The position numbers and the translations under genes are program-made. From DATELY01 sp035276085 (GTDB lineage: Bacteria; Pseudomonadota; Gammaproteobacteria; Steroidobacterales; Steroidobacteraceae): a stretch of DNA of 21,261 nucleotides. Every line of letters starts with the position of its first letter. Positions within the stretch are counted from its first letter, which is position 1. A model generated the notes under the pieces. It did no database searches, had not been told where the DNA came from, and worked only from the letters and a program-made list of their open reading frames with translations. The stretch lies in assembly GCA_035276085.1 (NCBI GenBank), contig DATELY010000109.1, positions 1 to 21,261 of the forward strand, written 5' to 3'. Shown piece by piece: positions 13,446-21,261 of the stretch.

Positions 13446-16115
13446 ATGAGCGTTTTCGTCCCCACAACCATCATTGCCCCCCCTATCAGGTCGGTCTACG
13501 TCAGCCGTCCTGTCCTGGAGGCCTTGGCGGACCAAATTGCCAGTTCGCGTCTGACAACGATCTGCGCGCCGGCAGGCAGTGGCAAAACCATGGCCGCGCA
13601 ACACTTGTTCAATGGGCTCAAGTCTGCCGGCAGGCCGGCTATTTGGCTTGCCGTGCGGGCTGGCATTCGCGATCTCGGTTCCTTCTTGCTCGCGCTCAAG
13701 AACGCGGGCGTCGCTGCGGGGTTGCAATGGCATGAACTCGATCCGAAGGGCGACCACATGGTCTGGTTCTCCGGTCTGGCCTCCCATGGAGATCAGAAGC
13801 CGGTCATCGTGATCGATGACGCCCAGCTGCTGCCGAAGGAGGTGCTCGAGTTCCTGGGACAGGCGATCACCAGTGCCCGCGATGCCATCACCACCATCGT
13901 CGTTTCGCGCGGCGCGATTGGCATTCCGCTGGCGCGTCAGCGCGCTTTGGGTTTTCTGGTCGAAGTGGGTTCGAATGAACTCAACTTCAGCCGCTCCGAA
14001 GCCGCCGAGCTCGTGTCCCGCATTGTCGGTGATATGGCGGACACCGAGACGATTCGGCAGCTCATCGACGATGCTGGGGGCTGGGCTTCAGGCCTCGTTA
14101 TTGGTGCCAATCACTGTCGCCGCAAGACCGTGCGCGGCGCAGGTCACGTGCCGCTCGACGACAGTCTGCTGCCCGAATTCACGAGCTACTTCAACGAGGA
14201 AGTGCTGGCACTCCAGCCGCAGGACGTGCGCGAGTTTCTGATTGATACCTCGATCCTCGATGAATTGACGGCTGCTGCCTGCACAGCGGTCACGGGGAGC
14301 GAGAACGCGCCTACGACGCTTGATGCCGCGTTCCGCGCCGGGCTGTTTCTGAACCCCGTGGAGCGGAAGCGCGGCTGCTATACCTATCATCCGCTGTTTC
14401 GGAAATCCGTTGTCGGTGAGCTGATGAATAGCGCGCCTGCCAGGGCTGCCGAGCTCCACCGTCGAGCGAGCCGCTATTACGCCGCGTCTGGTGAGGGATT
14501 GATCGCTTTCGAACATGCCAAATTGAGTGGCGATCAGACCTTCATTGCCGACCAGCTCGAACATCTGGCCAACGAGCTGATCTATGCCGGATACCTTTAC
14601 CGCATCGATGACCTGGCCTCGGAAATACCCTGGTCGGTAATCAGCAGCCGGCCGATGCTCCTGCTGGCGATGGCCTGGCGTCGTATCCGGCGACTTTCGT
14701 TCTCGGCGGCCGAGCGCTTCATCAACGCGGCCGCTGCGATCGCCGAGACTCGGCCCGAGGATATAACGCTGGGACATCTGGTTCGTCACCGCCGGATCAT
14801 GTTGGAGGCTGCCCGTGACAATCTGGAGCTCGTCGAGGTAGCGGCGCAGGAACTCCTGGATGAACTGGGCGATGACGAGCCTTACCTCAGCTGCACGTTG
14901 GTCGCTCAGCTGATGTCGGCGCGACGTGAGCTCTATCACTTTCACGACATCTTGAAGCTGGAGGCCGAGACGCGGCGCGCACTCGGGCGTCCTGGATCGG
15001 AGTTCGCGTCGATCGCGCTCAAATCCACAGTGGCGCCGACGCTCGTTGTCCAGGGCAAGACCCAGCAAGCGCGACGTTTCCTGGAAGAGGCTCTGGCTCT
15101 GGCAGAGGAGCGGCAGGGAAAAGGTTCGGGGCTGGCCGCGTTGCCGGCGCTTCCGCTGGCCGAAATTCTTTACGATGTCGGTGAACTCGATCTCGCCGCC
15201 GATCTCGTCGAACGACATTTGCCGACGGTCCGCCAGTGGGGCTTTGTCGACCAATTGGCCGCGGGCTTTCTGGTGCGGGCGCGACTTGCATTTGCGCGCG
15301 GCGACACCGCTGCGGCCTTGTCGGGTCTCGAGGAAGCACATCTCATCGCCATCGAATGCGGTCTCGACCGGCTTCGGGTCTTCGTCGTGGCGGAGCAGGT
15401 GCGCATTCTCACCAAGACCGGGAAGGTCGCTGACGCGAAAGCTGCCCTGAGGTGTGGGAGCATCAACACCGAGACCGAACCGGTCCCCACGCTCACGTCG
15501 ACGCGCAGGGATGAAAGCATTGCGATTGCCTGGCTCAGGATAGAGTTACTCGGCCAGCGTCTCACTCGCGCCGAAAAAGTGGCAACGCGCTGGCTGGACC
15601 AGGTCAAGCGAACAGCGGCCATTCGGTCAATCGTTGTCTTTCAGCTGTTGGTCGCTGAGATCGCTGTGCTGCGGGGTGATCGATCCAAGGCGCGCCGTGC
15701 CGTGCGTGCGGCGGTAGAGCTGGCGGAGCCTTCGGGCTGGACCCAGATCTTCCTCGATGAGGGCGAAGCGATCTGCTCTCTCTTGCGAGAGGCCTATACC
15801 GATGACCCCACACTGGAGACGACACCCGCAGATATCTTCGGGTGTCGTCTCGTCACGCTGATGCACAGTGGGCCAAGGGTCGAAATCGAAGCGAACGTAG
15901 AAGACAGTACCTGCTTGATCTCGAGCCTTTCATCCCGAGAGATCAAGATCCTGTCCATGGTCAGCGTTGGCTTGCGCAATCGTGAGATCGGCGAGCGTCT
16001 TGGTTTAACTGAGGGGACAGTTAAATGGTATATGCAGCAGGCATACCAAAAGCTCGGTGTTCGACGCCGTACCCAGGTCGTTATCCGCGCGCGCCAACTC
16101 GGCATACTCAGTTAG
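13446..16115 (+). CDS. MalT/AlkS-type ATP-binding LuxR-family transcriptional regulator
   Basis: An 889-residue regulator of the large LuxR (LAL/MalT) class. The N-terminal NTPase has Walker A APAGSGKT (41-48) and Walker B VIVIDDAQ (121-128), then a winged-helix segment (about 250-330, including YTYHPLFRKSVVGEL). A long helical, TPR-like sensor region runs to about 820. The C-terminal LuxR helix-turn-helix covers about 826-889 (LSSREIKIL, then NREIGERLGLTEGTVKWYMQ). Family members such as MalT and AlkS multimerise with ATP plus an inducer and activate adjacent catabolic operons. The start is ATG 13446 with a ggaagga site 6-8 bases upstream. It is divergent from the SDR and upstream of the transporter, ALDH and (convergent) molybdenum enzyme, so it probably controls them. 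All core motifs are intact; the inducer is unknown. Confidence 0.92.
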   Translation: MSVFVPTTIIAPPIRSVYVSRPVLEALADQIASSRLTTICAPAGSGKTMAAQHLFNGLKSAGRPAIWLAVRAGIRDLGSFLLALKNAGVAAGLQWHELDPKGDHMVWFSGLASHGDQKPVIVIDDAQLLPKEVLEFLGQAITSARDAITTIVVSRGAIGIPLARQRALGFLVEVGSNELNFSRSEAAELVSRIVGDMADTETIRQLIDDAGGWASGLVIGANHCRRKTVRGAGHVPLDDSLLPEFTSYFNEEVLALQPQDVREFLIDTSILDELTAAACTAVTGSENAPTTLDAAFRAGLFLNPVERKRGCYTYHPLFRKSVVGELMNSAPARAAELHRRASRYYAASGEGLIAFEHAKLSGDQTFIADQLEHLANELIYAGYLYRIDDLASEIPWSVISSRPMLLLAMAWRRIRRLSFSAAERFINAAAAIAETRPEDITLGHLVRHRRIMLEAARDNLELVEVAAQELLDELGDDEPYLSCTLVAQLMSARRELYHFHDILKLEAETRRALGRPGSEFASIALKSTVAPTLVVQGKTQQARRFLEEALALAEERQGKGSGLAALPALPLAEILYDVGELDLAADLVERHLPTVRQWGFVDQLAAGFLVRARLAFARGDTAAALSGLEEAHLIAIECGLDRLRVFVVAEQVRILTKTGKVADAKAALRCGSINTETEPVPTLTSTRRDESIAIAWLRIELLGQRLTRAEKVATRWLDQVKRTAAIRSIVVFQLLVAEIAVLRGDRSKARRAVRAAVELAEPSGWTQIFLDEGEAICSLLREAYTDDPTLETTPADIFGCRLVTLMHSGPRVEIEANVEDSTCLISSLSSREIKILSMVSVGLRNREIGERLGLTEGTVKWYMQQAYQKLGVRRRTQVVIRARQLGILS

Positions 16116-16143
16116 ATTGGGCGGAGCTTTCAATTACACAGAA

Positions 16144-16178
16144 GTCTCGAATGCTCGCGATGCTGAGCGTATAGAGAC
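16144..16178. promoter_or_regulatory. Imperfect dyad before the transporter operon
   Basis: gtctc (16144-16148) and gctc (16153-16156) are mirrored by gagc (16165-16168) and gagac (16174-16178), giving a 35-base imperfect dyad about 20 bases before the start of the small membrane gene. It could be a regulator site or an mRNA hairpin affecting translation. The arms are short and some symmetry is expected by chance. Confidence 0.3.
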
Positions 16179-16196
16179 GCGCTGGATACATGGCGG

Positions 16197-16397
16197 ATGT
16201 CTGCAATGCTCAGGATCCTGCTGATCGTCGCAATCGTGCTTCCCGTGATCTTTCTCGCGGGGATACCCAGCCTGTCCCCGGCCTGGCTCAGAAGCGAATT
16301 GGGGGGCGTGCCGACAGTGATCTGGCTGACTACGGCTTGGTTCGCGATTCTGACGTTCGCGGCTTGGCTACCTCAGGGAGGGCAACGTCGGCGATGA
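16197..16397 (+). CDS. Small two-helix membrane protein, transporter partner
   Basis: A 66-residue protein with two hydrophobic helices (about 5-22 and 38-57) and a basic tail (QRRR). Its stop overlaps the symporter ATG (ATGA), which argues for translational coupling and a joint role. ActP-type symporters are classically preceded by a DUF485 (YjcH-like) small membrane protein of about 100 residues. This one sits in that position but is shorter, and I cannot confirm DUF485 motifs. The ATG at 16197 (or 16206) has only a weak binding site; an overlapping ATG at 16190 lies in another frame. The gene starts 81 bases after the regulator stop. Confidence 0.7.
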   Translation: MSAMLRILLIVAIVLPVIFLAGIPSLSPAWLRSELGGVPTVIWLTTAWFAILTFAAWLPQGGQRRR

Positions 16398-17884
16398 GTC
16401 AGATCTATTATTTTGTCGGAACGATCGCCGTTACGATTGCAATCACCTTTTGGGCCGCGCGGCGTAACAGCGGGCGCGCTTCTTTCTATGCGGCTGAAGG
16501 GAAGATTTCAGCCCCGCAAAACGGTCTTGCCATCGCCGGTGATTTCCTATCGGCCGGCACGGTTCTCGGTATCGTCGGGCTTTTCTTCGGCGTCGGCATG
16601 GATGCCGCGCCGTACATGATCGGGCCGATGGCAGGCCTGCTGTTGATGATGGCGTTTATCGTGGGACCGCTGCGGCGGCTTGGCCGGTTCACGCTGGGCG
16701 ATGTGATCACGCATCGGCTTCATTCCCCGCAGATGCGAGTCGTCGTCGGGCTGTGCTCGATAACCATCTCTCTCATTTTTCTTGTTGCCCAATTGGTCGG
16801 GGCAGGAGCGCTCATTTCGATCGTGTTCGGCATCGCCTTCAACGGCGCCGTCATCATCGTCGCGGCTCTGATGACCGTCTATGTCGCTTTCGGTGGCATG
16901 TTGGCAGCCACCTGGGTGCAGATTATCAAGGCTGTGTTGCTGGTGATAATGGTCGCAACGATGGCGACGCTGTGCATCGTGAAAGGTGGCGGCTATCCCC
17001 GATTACTTGACCTCGCCGCAAGCAGCGCCCGCGGTCGCGACATTTTCAGTTTCGGTGGACTGAACCTCGGACTGTTCGGTGCCGCCAGCCTGATATTCAC
17101 CATGGCTGTCGGCATGATGGGCATGCCCCATGTGCTCATCCGTTTCTTCACGGTGCCCGACGAGGCCGCGGCGCGGCGTTCGCTGGTCATCGGGACGACG
17201 ATCATCGGTATCGTCATGGCTGCGGTGCTACTGGTGCTGGGACCGGCCGGCATCGCGTTTGTCGGTGCCGAGGAATCATTGCGGGATTCAACAGGCGCCA
17301 TCATTGGTGGATCGAACCTGATTACCATCCACCTGGCGGGCCTTCTGGGCGGCGACTTGCTGTTGGGTTTGATGAGCGCGGTTGCCTTTTCGACGATCCT
17401 TGCCGTGGTGGCGGGGCTTACGATCTCCATTTCCTCTGCGACATCCCATGACCTTGTGCTCGGCCTGCTGACCGAAGGCTCGCTCAGCGAGAAGACCGAG
17501 ATGAGGTTGTTCCGGCTCGCTGCATTGTTGACCTCGGCCATCGGTACGGCGCTTGCGATCTTGTTCCAGAAGGAAAACATCACCTTCCTGATCGTCATGG
17601 CCCAGACCGTATCCGCGAGCACGACCTTTCCACTGCTCATCCTCGCGATTTACTGGCGCGGCCTGACCGCTCAGGGTGCAATCGCAGCGAGTGTGTTCGG
17701 CCTCGTGACGAGCCTGCTCGGCATCATCGCGGGCCCTGCGGCCTGGGTCAAAGCACTGGGTAATGCAGAGCCGCTGATTCCGACTGACTATCCTGCGTTG
17801 ATCACCGTGCCTGCAACGCTTCTGGTTGCGTGGGCGGTGTCCTCATTGGGCGAACGCAGCGCTGCCTCGGTGAAGCCAGCCTAG
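16394..17884 (+). CDS. Sodium:solute symporter, ActP (cation/acetate)-like
   Basis: A 496-residue integral membrane transporter with about 13 helices, the normal SSS length. The first-helix signature NGLAIAGDFLSAGTVLGI (43-60) closely follows the Na+-site motif of ActP-type acetate/carboxylate symporters. The sequence IGPMAGLLLMMAFIVGPLRRLGRFTLGD and the later GMPHVLIRFFTVPD also match that group. It should import a short carboxylate or other small organic substrate with Na+. The ATG at 16394 overlaps the small partner gene. The frame is open further upstream to 16190, but that extension is hydrophilic and overlaps the partner gene, so it was rejected. Location after the MalT-type regulator suggests uptake of the pathway's substrate or inducer. 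Confidence 0.9.
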   Translation: MSQIYYFVGTIAVTIAITFWAARRNSGRASFYAAEGKISAPQNGLAIAGDFLSAGTVLGIVGLFFGVGMDAAPYMIGPMAGLLLMMAFIVGPLRRLGRFTLGDVITHRLHSPQMRVVVGLCSITISLIFLVAQLVGAGALISIVFGIAFNGAVIIVAALMTVYVAFGGMLAATWVQIIKAVLLVIMVATMATLCIVKGGGYPRLLDLAASSARGRDIFSFGGLNLGLFGAASLIFTMAVGMMGMPHVLIRFFTVPDEAAARRSLVIGTTIIGIVMAAVLLVLGPAGIAFVGAEESLRDSTGAIIGGSNLITIHLAGLLGGDLLLGLMSAVAFSTILAVVAGLTISISSATSHDLVLGLLTEGSLSEKTEMRLFRLAALLTSAIGTALAILFQKENITFLIVMAQTVSASTTFPLLILAIYWRGLTAQGAIAASVFGLVTSLLGIIAGPAAWVKALGNAEPLIPTDYPALITVPATLLVAWAVSSLGERSAASVKPA

Positions 17885-18107
17885 CAGCCTGTCGGACTTA
17901 GGATTGATCTACTGCGGCAGTGGCAGCTGGGTCCATTTTTTCGATCGTCCTCGTCCGCCTTACATCGAGTCCCCTCTTTCGACAGGGTACAGCGGTGCCG
18001 ACCTGTTCTAGCTTCAGCAGGTCCATCAGAGACAAGAACGCGTCCATGGCGGAATCATTCGGCCGTTCAGGCGAGCCGGGATAGAAAGATACGTTAGGAG
18101 CAGAAAA
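17885..18107. other. Intergenic region before the aldehyde dehydrogenase, with a possible gene fragment
   Basis: This 223-base gap should hold the ALDH promoter. It ends with the ALDH Shine-Dalgarno taggag (18095-18100). It begins with cagcctgtcggacttagg, which looks like an insertion-sequence end, but no transposase follows. On the minus strand, 18047 to about 17992 reads MDAFLSLMDLLKLEQVGTA, vaguely like the N-terminus of acyl-CoA thioesterase II (TesB) before the resemblance stops. Both observations are weak. Confidence 0.35.
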
Positions 18108-19553
18108 ATGCCGGTCAATTTCTATTCTGATTATTCGATGACCATCAACGGTAAGGCGGAAGGCGCTTTGAAAAAATTCGAAGCCTTCAATCCCGCAACG
18201 GAGGCGGTGATCGCGCAGGTGCCGGATGCGTCGCGCGAACAGTTGAACGCCGCCGTCGCCGCGGCTAAAGCCGCCTTTCCAGCATGGAGCGCCAGGCCGC
18301 TCAAGGAGCGTCAGGCACTGGTGGCGAAGATCGGCGAGATGTTGACGGCTCACAGCGAAGATCTGTGCCGCTTGCTGACCATGGAGCAGGGCAAAGCAAA
18401 GGCCGGCGCGGCATGGGAATTGGGCGGCTCGATCGCCTGGTGCGGTGGCATTGCCTCGCAATCGCTACCCGTTCAGATCATCGAACAGGACGATGAACGC
18501 GTCGTCGAGATGCGTCACGTGCCGCTGGGTGTGATCGGTGCGATCACGCCGTGGAACTACCCGATCTTGCTGGCGATCTGGAAGATCGCTCCGGCACTGG
18601 TCGCGGGTAACACGATGGTCTTGAAGCCTTCGCCGTATACGCCGCTGTGCACGCTCAAGATCGGCGAACTCCTGCGCGATGTGCTTCCCGCGGGTGTGCT
18701 GAATGTCGTGTCGGGTGGGGATGAGCTGGGGGCGTGGATGACTTCGCATCCCGGTATCGCCAAGATCAGCTTTACCGGCTCGACAGCCACGGGCAAGAAG
18801 GTGATGGCGTCTGCGGCGGCATCCAACCTGAAACGGGTCACGCTCGAATTGGGCGGTAACGATCCCGCGATCGTTCTGCCTGACGTGGACCCGAAACAAA
18901 TGGCCAAGGAATTGTTCTGGGCGGCATTTCAGAACAGTTCGCAGTTCTGTTGCGCTACCAAGCGGCTCTACATCCACAACGACATCTACGATGCGTTGCG
19001 CGACGAGCTGGTCAAATATGCTCGTACCGTAAAGGTTGGCGATGGCCTGCAGGAAGGCGTTGACCTCGGCCCGATCCAGAACCGCATGCAGTTCGAGAAG
19101 GTGAAGGCGCTGATTGCCGATGCCCAAGCGAACGGTCTGAAGGCGGTCCTGGGTGGGGAAGTTCCCAAGGGCAAGGGGTTCTTCATACCGATCACTATTT
19201 ACGACAATCCGCCCGAAGACTCGCGGGTCGTGAAGGAAGAGGCGTTCGGACCTGTGCTGCCGTTGCTGCGTTTCAATGACATCGAGGATGTCATTGCGCG
19301 CGCCAATAACACCGATATGGGTCTGGCGGCGTCGGTCTGGTCGCGCAATGCGGAGCTGGCCAAGTCAATCGCCGAGCGGATTGAGGCAGGCGTTGTGTGG
19401 GTCAACGAGATCCACACCTTCTCACCCAAAGCAGCGTTTGGCGGGCACAAGCAGTCGGGCATTGGCGTAGAAAATTCGCTCGACGGGCTGGCCGAATATA
19501 CAAACATCCAGACGGTCGTTACGCGGCGAAAACCGGCAGTAACCATTGCGTGA
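18108..19553 (+). CDS. NAD(P)-dependent aldehyde dehydrogenase
   Basis: A 481-residue enzyme of the ALDH superfamily, normal length. The key residues are present: N150 in TPWNYP, K173 in LKPSPYTP, the FTGS motif (222-225), general base E247 in LELGG, catalytic C281 in SQFCCATKR, and E378 in EEAFGPV. The usual Gly of the NxGQxC loop is Ser here (NSSQFC). It should oxidise an aldehyde to the acid in the cytoplasm; no feature of the sequence fixes the substrate. The ATG at 18108 has taggag 7 bases upstream. It lies 223 bases after the symporter in the same orientation, and it is convergent with the molybdenum enzyme gene. A hairpin follows the stop. Confidence 0.93.
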   Translation: MPVNFYSDYSMTINGKAEGALKKFEAFNPATEAVIAQVPDASREQLNAAVAAAKAAFPAWSARPLKERQALVAKIGEMLTAHSEDLCRLLTMEQGKAKAGAAWELGGSIAWCGGIASQSLPVQIIEQDDERVVEMRHVPLGVIGAITPWNYPILLAIWKIAPALVAGNTMVLKPSPYTPLCTLKIGELLRDVLPAGVLNVVSGGDELGAWMTSHPGIAKISFTGSTATGKKVMASAAASNLKRVTLELGGNDPAIVLPDVDPKQMAKELFWAAFQNSSQFCCATKRLYIHNDIYDALRDELVKYARTVKVGDGLQEGVDLGPIQNRMQFEKVKALIADAQANGLKAVLGGEVPKGKGFFIPITIYDNPPEDSRVVKEEAFGPVLPLLRFNDIEDVIARANNTDMGLAASVWSRNAELAKSIAERIEAGVVWVNEIHTFSPKAAFGGHKQSGIGVENSLDGLAEYTNIQTVVTRRKPAVTIA

Positions 19554-19564
19554 TTCCGCCGGAA

Positions 19565-19590
19565 TGAGGCTCACCGATGGGTGAGTCTCA
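19565..19590. terminator. Hairpin between convergent ALDH and molybdoenzyme genes
   Basis: tgaggctcacc (19565-19575) pairs with ggtgagtctca (19580-19590), 11 pairs with one G-T and a 4-base gatg loop, starting 12 bases after the ALDH stop. Position and stability fit a terminator serving both convergent genes, although no T run follows. Confidence 0.65.
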
Positions 19591-19657
19591 AGGCGTGTAC
19601 CGATGCGTATCAGCGTGCGGCTCGACGCTCTGACTAACTAACGAACAGCCCTGGTGC

Positions 19658-21261
19658 TCATGCCGCTGTGTCAGCCGGTGACCCTGCGCAGACCGCGTGA
19701 CTGAGTGCGACAAGCAGTAGTTCGTGTGATTCGAACGATGGGTAGATGAACTCCAGGTAGGCATGCCCCCCACTCGGCCGGGGGAGTTCTTGCAGCCGCC
19801 GCCACTCTGCCGTCAGCTCGGGCGATGCGGACTCGTCGAAGCTGTAATCTCCCTCTCCGGAAAAGATCGAGACGAGGAGATCGAGCACTTCCGGGCGGTC
19901 GGCGGTACGAGCGAGTGCCTGCGCGTAATCATTCAACCACGTGCGGATCTGGCCTATGTAGGGGTGCCACATCGGCTGCAGCGAAATCTGAATGCCGTCG
20001 TAGAGGCGATACATTTCGGCCAGCAGTTCGTATCCCTCACCCTCACCGAGAGGGGGGCGTTTCGGCTCGCTGCGACTGATCTCCTCACCTGGGTCAGTGA
20101 TGTGGAGGGCTCGGGCGATGGCGCGCCGAATCCGCTCCGGCCGCAGCGGAAGTTCGGTGAGTTTCACGCCAAAGGGAGTCAGGGCATCCTCAATCGCATT
20201 GGCCAGGGTGCCGGGCACGGGACCGGGAGCCCCCTCGCCCTTTCCTCTCGTACCCAGAGGGGTGTAGGGCGTCGGAATGCTGGCGTCCAGGTGTTCGATA
20301 TGCGGAACATCGGCCGCCGATGGCATGAAATAGCCCTCGAGCGTCGTGTTCTGCAGTTCCCCTCGCGCATCGTAGATGAATTGTTCGAAGATGCTGTTGC
20401 CGATCCCCATCACCACACCGCCCTGGGTCTGACCCTCGACGACGAGTGGATTGATCGCCCGGCCAGCGTCGTCCACGACGACGTAACGCAAGATCTTGAA
20501 CTCACCCGATTCAGGGTCTACCTCCACGACCGCGGCATGGAAGTTCGAGCCGTACATAGCGGGAATATTCGGCGGCGGCTCGTAGTAGGCGGTGTGCTCC
20601 AACCCAGCCTCGACACCGGGCGGAAAGTTGACCGGCGTAATGATGAGGTGCCTCGCAACGTCCACCAGCGGGATGCTGACGGTCGCATCCTTCTGCCAAA
20701 CAATATGTCCGCCGGCGAAAATGAATTCTTCGGGTGTGGCATCCAGACCGAGGTCGTGCGCGGCAACCTTCGCCATCTTCTTTTTCAACTCCCGCGCGGC
20801 GAGAACAGCAGCGCTCGCCGTGTAGGAGGCCATACGGTTTCCGACTGCCCCCATGCTGTACGGCGTGGTCAGAGTGTCGCCGTATTCGAGCATGACATCG
20901 TCGGGGGTCAGACCGAATTCATCCGCAAGCACCTGGGCGATGGTTGTTTCGTGACTCTGCCCGGCAGGTGGATCGCCATCCTGCATCAAGACGTTTCCGC
21001 CCGCAGTTACTTTTACGGTCGCAACCCCGTAGCCGGGTTTGTTCATGAGCGCCACATAGGCGCACGAGGAGACACCCGACATCTCGGCTTCGCCCCCGAA
21101 GCCAATGCCGATGAAACGGTCCTGCGTCCGCGACTGCGTCTGTTCTTTTCTGAATGCCTCGATGTCCATGGCCGCGACGAGCTTGTCGAATCCAGCGATG
21201 TAGTCACCACTGTCGAGGAAGTTGAAGGTCGCGGTCACATGCGGGAATTCGGCGACGAGAT
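19658..21261 (-). CDS. Molybdopterin aldehyde oxidase/xanthine dehydrogenase-type large subunit (3' part)
   Basis: The window edge cuts this gene; 533 codons plus the stop are visible and the frame is open to base 21259. Numbered from the GTG at 21238 (residue 1 for convenience, not the true start), the cofactor-binding loops are GIGFGGEAEMSGVSS (44-58), GQSHETTIAQVLADEFGL (93-110) and MGAVGNRMASYTASAAV (129-145). GQTQGGVVMGIGNS follows at 269-282. The catalytic Glu loop GTRGKGEGAPGP (329-340) has E335, equivalent to the essential Glu of xanthine oxidase. Members hydroxylate aldehydes or heteroaromatics using a Mo-pterin cytosine dinucleotide centre, with separate FAD and 2Fe-2S subunits in bacteria, which would lie outside this window. 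After the normal family end (about residue 380) comes a roughly 145-residue extension of unknown function. It is convergent with the ALDH. Confidence 0.9.
   Translation of the reverse strand, partial: LVAEFPHVTATFNFLDSGDYIAGFDKLVAAMDIEAFRKEQTQSRTQDRFIGIGFGGEAEMSGVSSCAYVALMNKPGYGVATVKVTAGGNVLMQDGDPPAGQSHETTIAQVLADEFGLTPDDVMLEYGDTLTTPYSMGAVGNRMASYTASAAVLAARELKKKMAKVAAHDLGLDATPEEFIFAGGHIVWQKDATVSIPLVDVARHLIITPVNFPPGVEAGLEHTAYYEPPPNIPAMYGSNFHAAVVEVDPESGEFKILRYVVVDDAGRAINPLVVEGQTQGGVVMGIGNSIFEQFIYDARGELQNTTLEGYFMPSAADVPHIEHLDASIPTPYTPLGTRGKGEGAPGPVPGTLANAIEDALTPFGVKLTELPLRPERIRRAIARALHITDPGEEISRSEPKRPPLGEGEGYELLAEMYRLYDGIQISLQPMWHPYIGQIRTWLNDYAQALARTADRPEVLDLLVSIFSGEGDYSFDESASPELTAEWRRLQELPRPSGGHAYLEFIYPSFESHELLLVALSHAVCAGSPADTAA

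Noticed and set aside
13039..13467. 142-codon minus-strand frame in the SDR-regulator intergenic region
   Set aside because: It overlaps the regulator start and Shine-Dalgarno, is Ser/Arg/Pro-rich as expected for antisense high-GC DNA, and matches no family.
14088..15341. 417-codon minus-strand frame inside the MalT-type regulator
   Set aside because: It is a shadow frame; the plus-strand regulator has intact Walker and LuxR motifs across the same bases.
13388..17897. Shared 10-mer cctgtcggac at 13388-13397 and 17888-17897 as flanking repeats of a regulator-transporter cassette
   Set aside because: Matching 10-mers are expected many times by chance in 21 kb, and there is no accompanying target duplication or transposase.

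Overview
The window is a high-GC, densely coded stretch of a proteobacterial chromosome. The CcoI/CcoS pair, the FixLJ-type regulators and the beta/gamma-type H-NS-like protein suggest an aerobic or microaerophilic gamma- or betaproteobacterium. A metabolically versatile Steroidobacter-like lineage would fit, but that is inference and no marker gene here proves it.

Region 1 (1-3455, + strand) is the distal part of a cbb3 cytochrome oxidase assembly operon. It holds a copper P-type ATPase (ccoI), the small maturation protein CcoS and a TauE/SafE-UreH-like membrane protein. The three are joined by an ATGA overlap and a direct TGA-ATG junction. The first 75 bases carry a GC-rich hairpin repeat whose tail appears to supply the ribosome binding site and GTG start of ccoI. 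Region 2 (3488-7112) is signalling: a FixJ-like response regulator and a PAS-like histidine kinase on the minus strand, divergent from a soluble PAS/kinase/receiver hybrid kinase. Region 3 (7137-9954, minus strand) holds a PduL-type phosphotransacylase, a beta-CASP metallo-beta-lactamase-fold RNase-like protein and a diheme cytochrome c. Regions 1-3 together read as a low-oxygen respiration and energy module: oxidase assembly, redox or oxygen signalling, electron transfer and acyl-phosphate metabolism.

Region 4 (9955-11888) looks accessory. It has a poorly coding leader with a T8 tract, an unrecognised three-helix membrane protein followed closely by a proline/alanine-rich lipoprotein, and a convergent H-NS-family protein.

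Region 5 (12118-21261) looks like a catabolic locus for an alcohol or aldehyde substrate. It contains a short-chain dehydrogenase, a large MalT/AlkS-type LuxR regulator, an ActP-like sodium:solute symporter with a tiny two-helix partner, an NAD(P)-dependent aldehyde dehydrogenase and, convergent to it, the 3' part of a molybdopterin aldehyde oxidase/xanthine dehydrogenase-type large subunit. A plausible flow is uptake by the symporter, alcohol oxidation by the SDR and aldehyde oxidation by the ALDH and/or the molybdenum enzyme, with the ATP-binding LuxR protein as sensor-regulator. The substrate cannot be read from the sequence. Two dyads near the regulator and transporter are candidate operators.

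The strongest candidates for something undescribed are the membrane-protein/lipoprotein pair (10262-11401), the roughly 145-residue C-terminal extension of the molybdenum enzyme (19658-20098), and the MalT-type regulated catabolic locus as a whole. No CRISPR array, tRNA, rRNA, complete insertion sequence or phage gene was seen.
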